Shown: positions 6,509 through 11,870 of the stretch, piece by piece
Layout of the letters: every line of letters starts with the position of its first letter
Position numbering within the stretch: the stretch's first letter is position 1
NCBI GenBank assembly: GCA_015257605.1
Contig: JABZJV010000020.1
Location: 1-11,870, forward strand
Direction of reading: 5' to 3'
From: Nanosynbacter sp.
Lineage (GTDB): Bacteria > Patescibacteriota > Saccharimonadia > Saccharimonadales > Saccharimonadaceae
DNA length: 11,870 nt
Program-made: the position numbers and the translations under genes
The notes under the pieces: generated by a model
Told to the model about the DNA's origin: nothing
The model's input: only the letters and a program-made list of their open reading frames with translations
Database searches by the model: none

Positions 6509-6568
6509 TAACAAGGAATTTTAGTGGTAAGTAGGGTTTCTACGAGGTTCCTCGCCGCCTGATAGAGA

Positions 6569-6577
6569 TGATATACT
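6569..6577 (+). promoter_or_regulatory. Extended -10 of a leaderless promoter
   Basis: TGA-TATACT (6569-6577) precedes the ATG at 6585 by 7 nt. The string TATACTAAGG recurs at the promoter of the amidotransferase gene (8333-8342). Confidence 0.65.
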
Positions 6578-6584
6578 AAGGTTC

Positions 6585-7156
6585 ATGACTACTATCTATA
6601 TCGCTCGCCACGGCCAGAATGAAGACAATGTGCCGGGATTTTGAACGGCCATCGCGATCTGCCGCTGACTGATTTGGGACGCCAGCAAGCGCGGCAATTG
6701 GCGCGCCACATCAAGGATAGGGAGCTGGTTTTTGACGCAGTGTATGCATCGCCGCTTGATCGAGCTTTCGAGACGGCAGCGATTGTAGCGACAGCACTGG
6801 GGCTTGCCGAGCCGATAGTTCACGATGATTTAATCGAGCGTGATTTTGGCACTATGACTGGTAAGCCGGTCGCTGATATTGAGGAAATTTGCGCGCCAGA
6901 CATTATCAAGGCAGAGAACGTGACCTATTTTTTGCATCCTGACGGCGCTGAGACTTTTCCTGAGTTATTGGCTCGCGGCCAGCGGGTGCTTGATTTCATG
7001 GCGCGTCAACATCCAGATCAAACGGTGTTGTTGGCTTGCCATGGCGATATTGGCAAAATGATATATGCTGCGGCAACCAGCACGTCATGGCGGCAGGTCT
7101 TAACCGATTTTTACTTTGGCAATACGGATATTATCGGTCCTGTGGACGTACTCTAA
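6585..7156 (+). pseudogene. Histidine phosphatase superfamily gene split by a one-base frameshift
   Basis: A leaderless ATG at 6585 opens MTTIYIARHGQNEDNVPGF and then meets TGA at 6642-6644. The rest of the protein continues in the +2-shifted frame from 6641: NGHRDLPLTDLGRQQARQLA, SPLDRAFETA, the acidic ERDFG and the second catalytic histidine in LACHGDIGK. The first fragment holds the catalytic RHG; the second holds everything else. One extra T in the run 6639-6642 would give an unbroken 190-residue phosphoglycerate-mutase-like phosphatase reading VPGFLNGHRD. The downstream reading frame is otherwise undamaged, so the break is very recent, an assembly error, or corrected during expression. 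A TTG at 6641 could restart translation, but the product would lack the catalytic histidine. Substrate unknown. Confidence 0.85.
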
Positions 7157-7159
7157 GTG

Positions 7160-7168
7160 TGATATCAT
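7160..7168 (+). promoter_or_regulatory. Extended -10 of a leaderless promoter
   Basis: TGA-TATCAT (7160-7168) lies 6 nt before the ATG at 7175 and immediately after the phosphatase stop codon. Confidence 0.55.
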
Positions 7169-7174
7169 TTATAT

Positions 7175-7735
7175 ATGAGAGAAATTGAGATAAAAGTTAG
7201 GCTGCGAGATAAAGAAGGGCTGCTAGCTGTGCTGGCGGGTAAGGGTGTTGCTCTTGGTGAGCCGGTACATCAGCGTGATCAAGTGTTTGGTCTGCCGGGA
7301 GAAGCTGGCGGCGACGGCAACACGGTACCTTGGCTGCGAGTGCGCATCGAAACACGCGGACAGGGTGAAAATGAAACCAAGCGGACGTTATTTACTTTAA
7401 AACGATCAGTTACTGGCCAGCTGGATAGTATTGAACGCGAAACAGAAGTTGGCGACCCAGACATCATGATCGCTATCGTCAAGGAGTTAGGCTTCGTGCC
7501 GTTTTCGGACTTATCAAAGACTCGCCGGACCGGCAAGCTGAATGATATAGAAGTATGTATCGACTCGGTGGAAGGCTTGGGCGACTTTATGGAATTAGAG
7601 CGATTAGCTGGCGAGAACGCCGACCCTGCCACTATAACCGATGATCTGTGGCGCATTATGGCGGAACTGGGTATCAGCTGTCAAGATGAGGTGACTGATG
7701 GTTATGATATTTTGATGAAAAAGTTGAGGGCATAG
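7175..7735 (+). CDS. CYTH-domain protein (CyaB / ThTPase-like)
   Basis: 186 residues. The N terminus has the ExExK signature of the CYTH superfamily: E3, E5 and K7 in REIEIKVRL. Charged strands expected of the CYTH tunnel follow: LRVRIETR, FTLKRSV, SIERETEV, LSKTRRTGKL, VCIDSVEGLGDFMELE, and a C-terminal GYDILM similar to the family's SYxdLL. Members hydrolyse triphosphorylated substrates (inorganic triphosphate, thiamine triphosphate) or act as class IV adenylate cyclases; the sequence does not decide among these. The start is the ATG after TATCAT. The next gene begins 4 nt beyond its stop, so both are probably one operon. Confidence 0.85.
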   Translation: MREIEIKVRLRDKEGLLAVLAGKGVALGEPVHQRDQVFGLPGEAGGDGNTVPWLRVRIETRGQGENETKRTLFTLKRSVTGQLDSIERETEVGDPDIMIAIVKELGFVPFSDLSKTRRTGKLNDIEVCIDSVEGLGDFMELERLAGENADPATITDDLWRIMAELGISCQDEVTDGYDILMKKLRA

Positions 7736-7739
7736 TGTA

Positions 7740-8306
7740 ATGACCGAACGTGTTTTGCCGAGAGGTGCTCGTCTGATTCCTCCGGAAGCGAAACTTGTTT
7801 TTAGAGGTGAGATTTACGAAGTACATCAATGGCCGCAAAAGATGCCCGATGGCAGCGTAAAAACTTTTGAAATGCTGCGCCGTCCAGATACTGTGATGGT
7901 CATTGCGCTCGATGAGGCTGGCGATGTGCTGGTAATCGACGAAAAGCAACCAGGCGGGGTTGTCCGCAAGAACCATTTGCCAGTCGGCCGGGTTGACTCT
8001 AGCGACGAGTCGGTATTAGTAGCGGCACAGCGCGAACTGAGAGAAGAAACAGGCTGTACTTTTCCTGATTCTGATTGGGTATTGCTAGATGTCGTGCAGA
8101 TGGAGAAGAAAATCGAGTGGTTTACCTATTTACTCCTGGCTACGGGAGCGTTACATCGAGCAGCACAGCATCTTGACGCTGGCGAAGATATTACGGTTAA
8201 ATCAGCACCCTTGGCAGAAGTGCTGCATCAAGACAACGTGCTCCGGTATTTTCCGTGGCTTCGCGATGTTGAGTCGGCCGAAGATTTAACGCCTCGTGAT
8301 TTTTGA
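7740..8306 (+). CDS. Nudix hydrolase, ADP-ribose pyrophosphatase-like
   Basis: 188 residues. The Nudix box is present at about 83-106 (GRVDSSDESVLVAAQRELRE, then ETGC) with R98-E99 and E102-E103 intact. The spacing between its first Gly and Glu is six residues, one more than the usual five. The region before it (KLVFRGEIYEVHQWPQKMPDGSVKTFEMLRRPDTVMVIAL and VIDEKQPGG) resembles ADP-ribose pyrophosphatases of the NudF type. Start ATG 7740 is 4 nt after the CYTH gene's stop, with TTGAGGG (7724-7730) 9 nt upstream as a ribosome site. The enzyme probably cleaves ADP-ribose or a similar sugar nucleotide; this is inference. It ends with TGA. Confidence 0.85.
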   Translation: MTERVLPRGARLIPPEAKLVFRGEIYEVHQWPQKMPDGSVKTFEMLRRPDTVMVIALDEAGDVLVIDEKQPGGVVRKNHLPVGRVDSSDESVLVAAQRELREETGCTFPDSDWVLLDVVQMEKKIEWFTYLLLATGALHRAAQHLDAGEDITVKSAPLAEVLHQDNVLRYFPWLRDVESAEDLTPRDF

Positions 8307-8332
8307 CGGTAGCTATTGAGCTTAAAAAGCGT

Positions 8333-8338
8333 TATACT
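8333..8338 (+). promoter_or_regulatory. -10 box of a leaderless promoter, amidotransferase gene
   Basis: TATACT lies 7 nt before ATG 8346. A longer frame could begin upstream at TTG 8316, but that codon precedes the promoter. The string TATACTAAGG, then three bases, then ATGAC matches the site at 6572-6589 in 16 of 18 positions. Confidence 0.7.
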
Positions 8339-8345
8339 AAGGGTT

Positions 8346-9083
8346 ATGACAAAACCTTTTCTTCTTTTACAATCCCGTCCCGAGGACGAAGCGTCTGACG
8401 ACGAATATGCAGCTTTTTTGAAATTCGGCGGTTTGCAGCCGGAGCAGTTGCAGCGCTTGCGGCTTGACCGCGGCGAGTTCTCGCCAGTTAATTTGGATGA
8501 TTATAGCGGTATTTTTATGGGCGGCGGGCCGGCTAATTTTGCTTATCCGCCAGAGGAAAAATCGCCGGAACAATTGCAGTTTGAAGATTATATCATGCCG
8601 CTGCTTCGCCGGATTGCAGCCGAGGATAAGCCGTTTTTGGGCGCTTGTTTGGGTGTGGGGGCGCTGGTGACGGCGCTGGGTGGTCGGACGGATTTCGATC
8701 ATGGTGAGCCGGTTTGCGCGGTGGATATAAATTTGACGCCGGAGGCGCAGGACGATCCGCTGCTGGCTGGCTTGCCGGCTAGTTTTCGCGGTTTCGTCGG
8801 GCATAAAGAAGGGACAGATACGGCGCCGCCGAACAGCGTAGTGCTAGCGCGTTCTGCGACCTGTATACAATTGCTGCGTGCCGGGAAAAATGTTTATGCG
8901 GCGCAATTTCATCCCGAGCTTGATGCTGACGGTTTGGCGCTGCGGATTAATATCTATAAGCACGCTGGCTATTTCGCGCCAGAGGAAGCTCAAGATCTGA
9001 TCGATGCGGCGTACCGCGAATCGGAATTGGTAACCGAACCAGTCAAGATATTGCGGCGGTTCGTTGAAAAATACGCGGAATAG
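8346..9083 (+). CDS. Stand-alone class I glutamine amidotransferase (GATase1)
   Basis: 245 residues forming one GATase1 domain, which hydrolyses glutamine and passes ammonia to an acceptor. The nucleophile elbow is FLGACLGVGALV with C101; the catalytic pair is H189 and E191 in AAQFHPELDADG. The oxyanion-loop region is GIFMGGGPANF (56-66). There is no synthetase domain, so it is not GuaA, CarA or PyrG; it resembles the GuaA-like GATase proteins that act alone or with a separate partner. The C-terminal 40 residues (about 205-245) are a helical extension. The start 8346 is chosen because the promoter lies directly upstream. A strong terminator follows. The substrate is unknown. Confidence 0.85.
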   Translation: MTKPFLLLQSRPEDEASDDEYAAFLKFGGLQPEQLQRLRLDRGEFSPVNLDDYSGIFMGGGPANFAYPPEEKSPEQLQFEDYIMPLLRRIAAEDKPFLGACLGVGALVTALGGRTDFDHGEPVCAVDINLTPEAQDDPLLAGLPASFRGFVGHKEGTDTAPPNSVVLARSATCIQLLRAGKNVYAAQFHPELDADGLALRINIYKHAGYFAPEEAQDLIDAAYRESELVTEPVKILRRFVEKYAE

Positions 9084-9126
9084 TTTGACGCTTTCTAGAT
9101 AAGCTGCGAAAACTTCCTCTTATTAT

Positions 9127-9158
9127 AAAAAGCCTCGGATAAAACCCGAGGCTTTTTT
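9127..9158. terminator. Bidirectional intrinsic terminator
   Basis: GCCTCGG (9132-9138) pairs with CCGAGGC (9146-9152) around a 7-nt loop, extended by A-T pairs. A run of six T (9153-9158) follows on the plus strand and a run of T on the minus strand. It stops transcription of the amidotransferase and, in the opposite direction, of hsp20. Confidence 0.93.
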
Positions 9159-9181
9159 GGCAAGATAAAACTGAGAATAGT

Positions 9182-9622
9182 TTATTCTTTTTTCTTGCCG
9201 CGCGATTTGACGGCGATTTTTTTCGGCTCTGGCGCTGGCGTGACTGGCACGGTGACTTTCAGGACGCCATCGTCCAGGTGCGCTTCGATAGCATCGGCGT
9301 CAGCGCGCTCTGGCAGCTGAACGCTGCGGTAGAAGCTGCTGCTCGACTCGCGTACGACGTACTTCTTTTCTTTGTCTTCTTCTTTTTCGTGCCGTTGGGC
9401 TTGGATAACCAAATTGCCATTTTCGACAGAAATATTGACGTCGTCTTCATCAAATTTCGGCAAGTGAACCTCGACGACTAGCGCGTTATCTTTCATGTAA
9501 ACATCAGTGGTAGGCAAGCCGACCGAGCGCATTTGGCGCGGCATCCAGTTGTCGTCATTAAAGAAATGGCGCTGCAGGGCATCCATTTCGGCAAACGGGT
9601 CGAATCGAACGAGTTTACTCAT
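9182..9622 (-). CDS. Small heat shock protein Hsp20 / alpha-crystallin family
   Basis: ATP-independent holdase that binds unfolding proteins. The 146-residue protein has a short N-terminal arm (MSKLVRFDPFAEMDALQRHF), an alpha-crystallin domain (about 38-127) with VEVHLPKFDEDDVNISVENG and the hallmark AHLDDGVLKVTVP (114-126), and the C-terminal IxI anchor as IAV (136-138). A lysine-rich tail follows (KSRGKKKE). The start is ATG 9622, with AAGGAG 8 nt upstream on the minus strand. It is the only minus-strand gene in the window and stands alone, between a CIRCE-controlled promoter and a shared terminator. Heat induction through HrcA is strongly implied. Confidence 0.96.
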   Translation of the reverse strand: MSKLVRFDPFAEMDALQRHFFNDDNWMPRQMRSVGLPTTDVYMKDNALVVEVHLPKFDEDDVNISVENGNLVIQAQRHEKEEDKEKKYVVRESSSSFYRSVQLPERADADAIEAHLDDGVLKVTVPVTPAPEPKKIAVKSRGKKKE

Positions 9623-9672
9623 TTGTATTACTCCTTTCGTTTATGATTTGGCGAGCTTTTGCTCTACATTTT

Positions 9673-9701
9673 ATTGTAATTGGTTGGCACTCGCGTGTCA
9701 A
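9673..9701 (-). promoter_or_regulatory. hsp20 promoter (minus strand)
   Basis: Read on the minus strand: TTGACA (9701-9696), exactly 17 nt, then TACAAT (9678-9673). The -35 is a perfect match and sits in the spacer of the CIRCE operator. Transcription would start near 9666, giving a leader of about 44 nt with a Shine-Dalgarno site. Confidence 0.9.
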
Positions 9702-9710
9702 GAGTGCCAA
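9684..9710. promoter_or_regulatory. CIRCE operator (HrcA binding site)
   Basis: TTGGCACTC (9684-9692) and GAGTGCCAA (9702-9710) form a perfect 9-bp inverted repeat with a 9-nt spacer. The consensus is TTAGCACTC-N9-GAGTGCTAA; this site differs by one compensated base in each arm. It overlaps the -35 box of hsp20, so HrcA binding should block polymerase until heat stress. Confidence 0.93.
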
Positions 9711-9773
9711 ACATAAGCAGAATAACAGTAGTCTAGTGTGTCTCGAAGATTTCCCTGATTTTTCCACGGCAGT

Positions 9774-9812
9774 ACATACGCTATATATAGTGCCACTATA
9801 TATAGCGTATGT
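9774..9812. repeat. Perfect 19-bp inverted repeat with 1-nt centre
   Basis: ACATACGCTATATATAGTG (9774-9792), one C, then the exact reverse complement (9794-9812). Each arm carries the decamer CTATATATAG, itself a palindrome (9781-9790 and 9796-9805). There is no T tract on either side, so it is not a standard terminator. The right arm reaches the expected -35 zone of the promoter at 9833-9838. Confidence 0.95.
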
Positions 9813-9832
9813 GTAGCTTTGTCTAAATACTG

Positions 9833-9838
9833 TACAAT
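9833..9838 (+). promoter_or_regulatory. -10 box of a leaderless promoter
   Basis: TACAAT lies 6 nt before ATG 9845; another ATG at 9841 is out of frame. The expected -35 position (9810-9815, TGTGTA) is weak and touches the palindrome arm, suggesting an activator or repressor site. Confidence 0.6.
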
Positions 9839-9844
9839 AGATGT

Positions 9845-10435
9845 ATGGGATGGTTGCGTGATTTAATTTTTGGCGAGCCGGATGGCGATGACGAATATCT
9901 GGCGCGTCTTAATAATAATGATATGGCCTCGCCGCAAGATAATCGCGGCAGTAGGGACGAAAATAACTTCGATAAAGACACTTCAGGGGTTGCTGCAGAT
10001 ACTAGGAAGTCAGACAGTAAGCCTCAGCCCGATCAATATCACTCGGCTAACGGGCAAAAAGTGATTCCCGAGATAGAAGTTGAGCGCACCGAGGCGCATC
10101 CGTCGGGCGACAATAAGTACCTCGAGGTGTGGGCACATATTCGCAACCACGCGAGCTTTGACGTGGAGCTTGATAAATATGAGATATTAGGGCAGCGAGG
10201 CGACTTGAATAAGTTTCTCAAACCGGGCGAGATTTTCGAACTGCGCTTGTATCGCGGGCCGATGCCGCAGAGCGATTCAGTGCGTAAAATGTATATTCAG
10301 TACAAGATTGTTGGTACGGGCGACTATTTTCAGGCTGATCACATGATAGAGTATAAATATGAACAAGATAATCGCGGCAACAAGTGGTATATGCCAGATG
10401 AGCTGAAGCTGCTGCGGCCAGTCCGCGATATTTAG
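9845..10435 (+). CDS. Hypothetical protein with disordered N-terminal half
   Basis: 196 residues. The N terminus is short and amphipathic (MGWLRDLIFGEP), followed by a polar, acidic, low-complexity stretch (about 13-75) rich in D, N, S and K that is probably disordered. The C-terminal domain (about 76-196) alternates strand-like segments such as YLEVWAHIRNHASFDVELDKYEIL, FELRLYRGP and VRKMYIQYKIVG, and looks like a compact beta sandwich. It faintly recalls lamin-tail-like domains, but I would not assign it. No signal peptide or catalytic motif is seen. The gene appears leaderless and lies 14 bp upstream of the RNase HI gene, so the two are co-transcribed. Function unknown. Confidence 0.78.
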   Translation: MGWLRDLIFGEPDGDDEYLARLNNNDMASPQDNRGSRDENNFDKDTSGVAADTRKSDSKPQPDQYHSANGQKVIPEIEVERTEAHPSGDNKYLEVWAHIRNHASFDVELDKYEILGQRGDLNKFLKPGEIFELRLYRGPMPQSDSVRKMYIQYKIVGTGDYFQADHMIEYKYEQDNRGNKWYMPDELKLLRPVRDI

Positions 10436-10449
10436 AAAGCAGGAAAGAA

Positions 10450-10869
10450 GTGAGAGTATTTTTTACAGACGGCAGCGCTAGCCCGAATCCGGGCCCAGGC
10501 GGCTATGCGGTAATTGAAAACGGTCGGCCGGTAGCATTGGGTAGCGAAGACGGCCAAACAACGAATATTCGTATGGAAGGTCTGGCGCTGATTGCAGCGA
10601 TGGAGCTAGCTGGCGATGAGCCGTGCGAAATTCATAGCGATAGCGAATTTTGGATCAATGTGTTAACCAAGTGGGCGCCAGGATGGGCTGCTAAAGGTTG
10701 GCGTAAAAAAGGCGGTGAAATTAAGAATCTTGACCTCGTGCAGCAAGCGTACGCGCTTTACCAATCGACGCAGCCGAAGCTGGTTTGGGTACGCGGCCAC
10801 GTCGGTCATGAGCAGAACGAGCTAGCGGACGAGTGGGCGAATAAAGCGCGGGCGGGCGTTCGTCTATAG
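10450..10869 (+). CDS. rnhA: Ribonuclease HI
   Basis: Cleaves RNA in RNA-DNA hybrids (R-loops, primers). The 139-residue protein shows the full catalytic set: D7 in FTDGSASPNPGPGGYA, E43 in RMEGLALIAA, D64 in IHSDSEF, H117 in VRGHVGHEQN and D127 in ELADEWANKA. H117 to D127 has the same spacing as H124 to D134 in Escherichia coli RNase HI. The basic stretch KGWRKKGGEIKN (82-93) occupies the place of the substrate-binding handle. The start is GTG 10450, with AGGA (10441-10444) 5 nt upstream, 14 bp after the preceding gene. Complete and typical in length. Confidence 0.94.
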   Translation: MRVFFTDGSASPNPGPGGYAVIENGRPVALGSEDGQTTNIRMEGLALIAAMELAGDEPCEIHSDSEFWINVLTKWAPGWAAKGWRKKGGEIKNLDLVQQAYALYQSTQPKLVWVRGHVGHEQNELADEWANKARAGVRL

Positions 10870-10919
10870 CGAGAGTCTTGGCTGGTTTGCTATCGATCTA
10901 GATTCGGCGGGATGAAGCG

Positions 10920-10928
10920 TGTTATAAT
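10920..10928 (+). promoter_or_regulatory. Extended -10 promoter of the metK riboswitch transcript
   Basis: TGT-TATAAT (10920-10928) with no good -35. Transcription would begin around 10935, just before the riboswitch. It shares the 11-mer AGCGTGTTATA with the glyS promoter. Confidence 0.7.
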
Positions 10929-10945
10929 GGACTTATTAATAATTT

Positions 10946-11044
10946 AATATCCAGAGTGCGACGAGGGACTGGCCTGATGACTCGCCGGCAACCTGCTTTT
11001 ACGGCAAGGTGCTAATTCCAGCCTGCTTGACCAGGAGAGATATT
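10946..11044 (+). ncRNA. SAM-I (S-box) riboswitch aptamer
   Basis: Closing helix P1 pairs AATATC (10946-10951) with GATATT (11039-11044). Between them lie the conserved S-box elements in order: GAGGGACTGGCCTGATGA (10963-10980), CGCCGGCAACC (10983-10993), P3 with ACCT (10991-10994) pairing AGGT (11007-11010), and GGTGCTAATTCC (11008-11019), then GAGAGAT (11035-11041). These match the SAM-I core closely. It lies directly upstream of metK, the gene for SAM synthesis, which fits feedback repression by S-adenosylmethionine. Confidence 0.93.
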
Positions 11045-11054
11045 GTCTTTGCGG

Positions 11055-11098
11055 CTCCTTTCTTGGCCTTGTAGCGGGGCAGATAGAAAGGAGTTTTT
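11055..11098 (+). promoter_or_regulatory. Riboswitch expression platform: SD-sequestering hairpin with U-run
   Basis: CTCCTTTCT (11055-11063) is perfectly complementary to AGAAAGGAG (11085-11093), which contains the metK Shine-Dalgarno. GCC (11066-11068) can pair with GGC (11078-11080) inside the loop. Five T follow at once (11094-11098), so the hairpin could also terminate transcription. AGGAG (11033-11037) in the aptamer's 3' part can pair with CTCCT (11055-11059), a plausible alternative freeing the ribosome site when SAM is absent. Confidence 0.75.
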
Positions 11099-11870
11099 AT
11101 GTCTGTAGAATCTAATAATCAAGCAGTATATCGTACGGCCGAGAGCGTTTCACCGAAACATCCGGACAAGATTTGCGACCAAATCAGCGATGCTATTCTG
11201 GACGCGTATCTTGCCAAAGACCCGCAAGCCCGAGTGGCGATTGAAGCTTGCGGCGGCCATGGCGCGCTGTTCTTAACTGGCGAGGTATCGTCGAGCGAGC
11301 TAGTTGATGTCAAGCAGATTGCGCGGCGGCTGGCTGGCGACGACGTGGAAATTATTGAGCGGATTGCACGCCAGAGCCCAGAGATTGCTCAGGGTGTGGA
11401 CGCGGGCGGTGCTGGCGATCAAGGGGTGATGATTGGTTATGCTTGCGCTGAGACACCGGAATTATTGCCGCTAGAATATGCTTTGGCGCGGGCCTTGAAC
11501 CGCTTTTTGTACGAGAAATGGCCGTATGACGGCAAAACGCAGGTGACGACCTATGGCGGTCAGATTGCGGCGATTGTTGCCAGCTTCCAGAATGCGCCGC
11601 ACGACGAGCTGGCAGCTGCGGTGCGGCGGTGGTTCTCACAGCAAAAATACGCGGCGGGAGATTTCGACGGTATTTCTCTGCATATAAATCCGGCAGGCGA
11701 TTGGCAAATTGGCGGTTTCGCAGCGGACGCTGGTCTGACTGGGCGCAAATTAGCTGTCGACAACTATGGCCCGCGGATTCCGCTAGGCGGCGGGGCGTTT
11801 AGCGGTAAGGACGCTACTAAGGTCGATCGCAGCGGTGCCTATATGGCGCGGCGGGTCGCAGTTGATTATC
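11099..11870 (+). CDS. metK: S-adenosylmethionine synthetase (partial, cut by window end)
   Basis: Makes S-adenosylmethionine from ATP and methionine. About 257 residues are visible, with no stop before the edge. Signature segments: ESVSPKHPDKICDQISDAIL (N-terminal ATP site), GAGDQGVMIGYA, DGKTQVT, INPAGDWQIGGFAADAGLTG, and GGGAFSGKDATKVDRSGAY with MARRVA. NPAG replaces the usual NPTG. The glycine-rich loop occurs near residue 230, some 25 positions earlier than in typical bacterial MetK, so the protein is a compact form. The ATG at 11099 has AAGGAG (11088-11093) 5 nt upstream, which lies in the riboswitch hairpin. The enzyme's product would also supply the methyltransferase at the other end of the window. 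Confidence 0.96.
   Translation, partial: MSVESNNQAVYRTAESVSPKHPDKICDQISDAILDAYLAKDPQARVAIEACGGHGALFLTGEVSSSELVDVKQIARRLAGDDVEIIERIARQSPEIAQGVDAGGAGDQGVMIGYACAETPELLPLEYALARALNRFLYEKWPYDGKTQVTTYGGQIAAIVASFQNAPHDELAAAVRRWFSQQKYAAGDFDGISLHINPAGDWQIGGFAADAGLTGRKLAVDNYGPRIPLGGGAFSGKDATKVDRSGAYMARRVAVDY

Noticed and set aside
6642..6644. In-frame TGA as a sense codon (UGA=Gly code of Gracilibacteria/Absconditabacteria)
   Set aside because: Reading through stays in the wrong frame and soon meets another TGA, while the phosphatase homology continues in a different frame. UGA also ends the kinase, the receiver, doc and the second Nudix gene.
6636..6647. Programmed -1 ribosomal frameshift in the phosphatase
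   Set aside because: The site reads GGA TTT TGA and lacks a proper X-XXY-YYZ slippery heptamer. I see no clear stimulatory stem-loop just downstream. A four-T run is too short for efficient transcriptional slippage.
8316..8345. N-terminal extension of the amidotransferase from TTG 8316
   Set aside because: The extension spans the TATACT promoter, and the protein family pattern begins after ATG 8346.
8367..8804. Long minus-strand open frame opposite the amidotransferase; similar ones opposite 447-773, 1965-2372, 7279-7656 and 11352-11639
   Set aside because: These are antisense frames over clearly conserved plus-strand genes. Their products show no recognisable pattern and no promoter or ribosome site supports them.
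9774..9812. Palindrome as an intrinsic terminator
   Set aside because: No T tract follows on either strand, the stem centre is AT-rich, and hsp20 transcription runs away from it.

Overview
The window reads as chromosome of a small-genome bacterium of the Candidate Phyla Radiation, most probably Saccharibacteria (TM7). The grounds are compact domain-minimal proteins, 1-4 nt overlaps between genes, base composition near 50% GC by eye, and many promoters whose -10 box lies only 6-7 nt before the start codon. UGA is a normal stop in several genes, which argues against the UGA=Gly lineages (Gracilibacteria, Absconditabacteria). The phylum is an inference; no marker here proves it.

Layout. Positions 1-62 hold the tail of an unknown gene, overlapped by a membrane-anchored FAM173-like methyltransferase (59-562). 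A single-pass membrane protein of unknown function follows (603-1265). Next is a tightly coupled operon: a soluble minimal histidine kinase, a receiver-only response regulator and RecO (1316-3068). Glycyl-tRNA synthetase has its own promoter and a leader (3184-4527). An AT-rich block with a SAP/DUF6434-like gene (4572-5189) looks acquired. Positions 5309-8306 are a run of small genes: a Nudix hydrolase, an AbrB/Doc toxin-antitoxin pair, a histidine phosphatase broken by a one-base frameshift, a CYTH-domain protein and a second Nudix enzyme. A class I glutamine amidotransferase (8346-9083) faces an Hsp20 gene (9622-9182, minus strand) across a bidirectional terminator; Hsp20 is driven by a CIRCE-controlled promoter. 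A perfect 39-nt interrupted palindrome precedes an unknown protein coupled to RNase HI (9845-10869). The window ends in metK, truncated by the edge, under a SAM-I riboswitch.

How it works together. Genes that open a transcription unit (603, 1316, 5309, 5895, 6585, 7175, 8346, 9845) appear to be transcribed as leaderless mRNAs. Several downstream genes and the leadered genes (glyS, hsp20, metK) use Shine-Dalgarno sites; doc has none and probably relies on coupling. Three regulatory layers can be read from sequence: HrcA/CIRCE on hsp20, SAM on metK, and a probable autoregulatory palindrome on the toxin-antitoxin operon. I see no CRISPR array, tRNA, rRNA, transposase or prophage gene, and no gene-free stretch over 300 bases.
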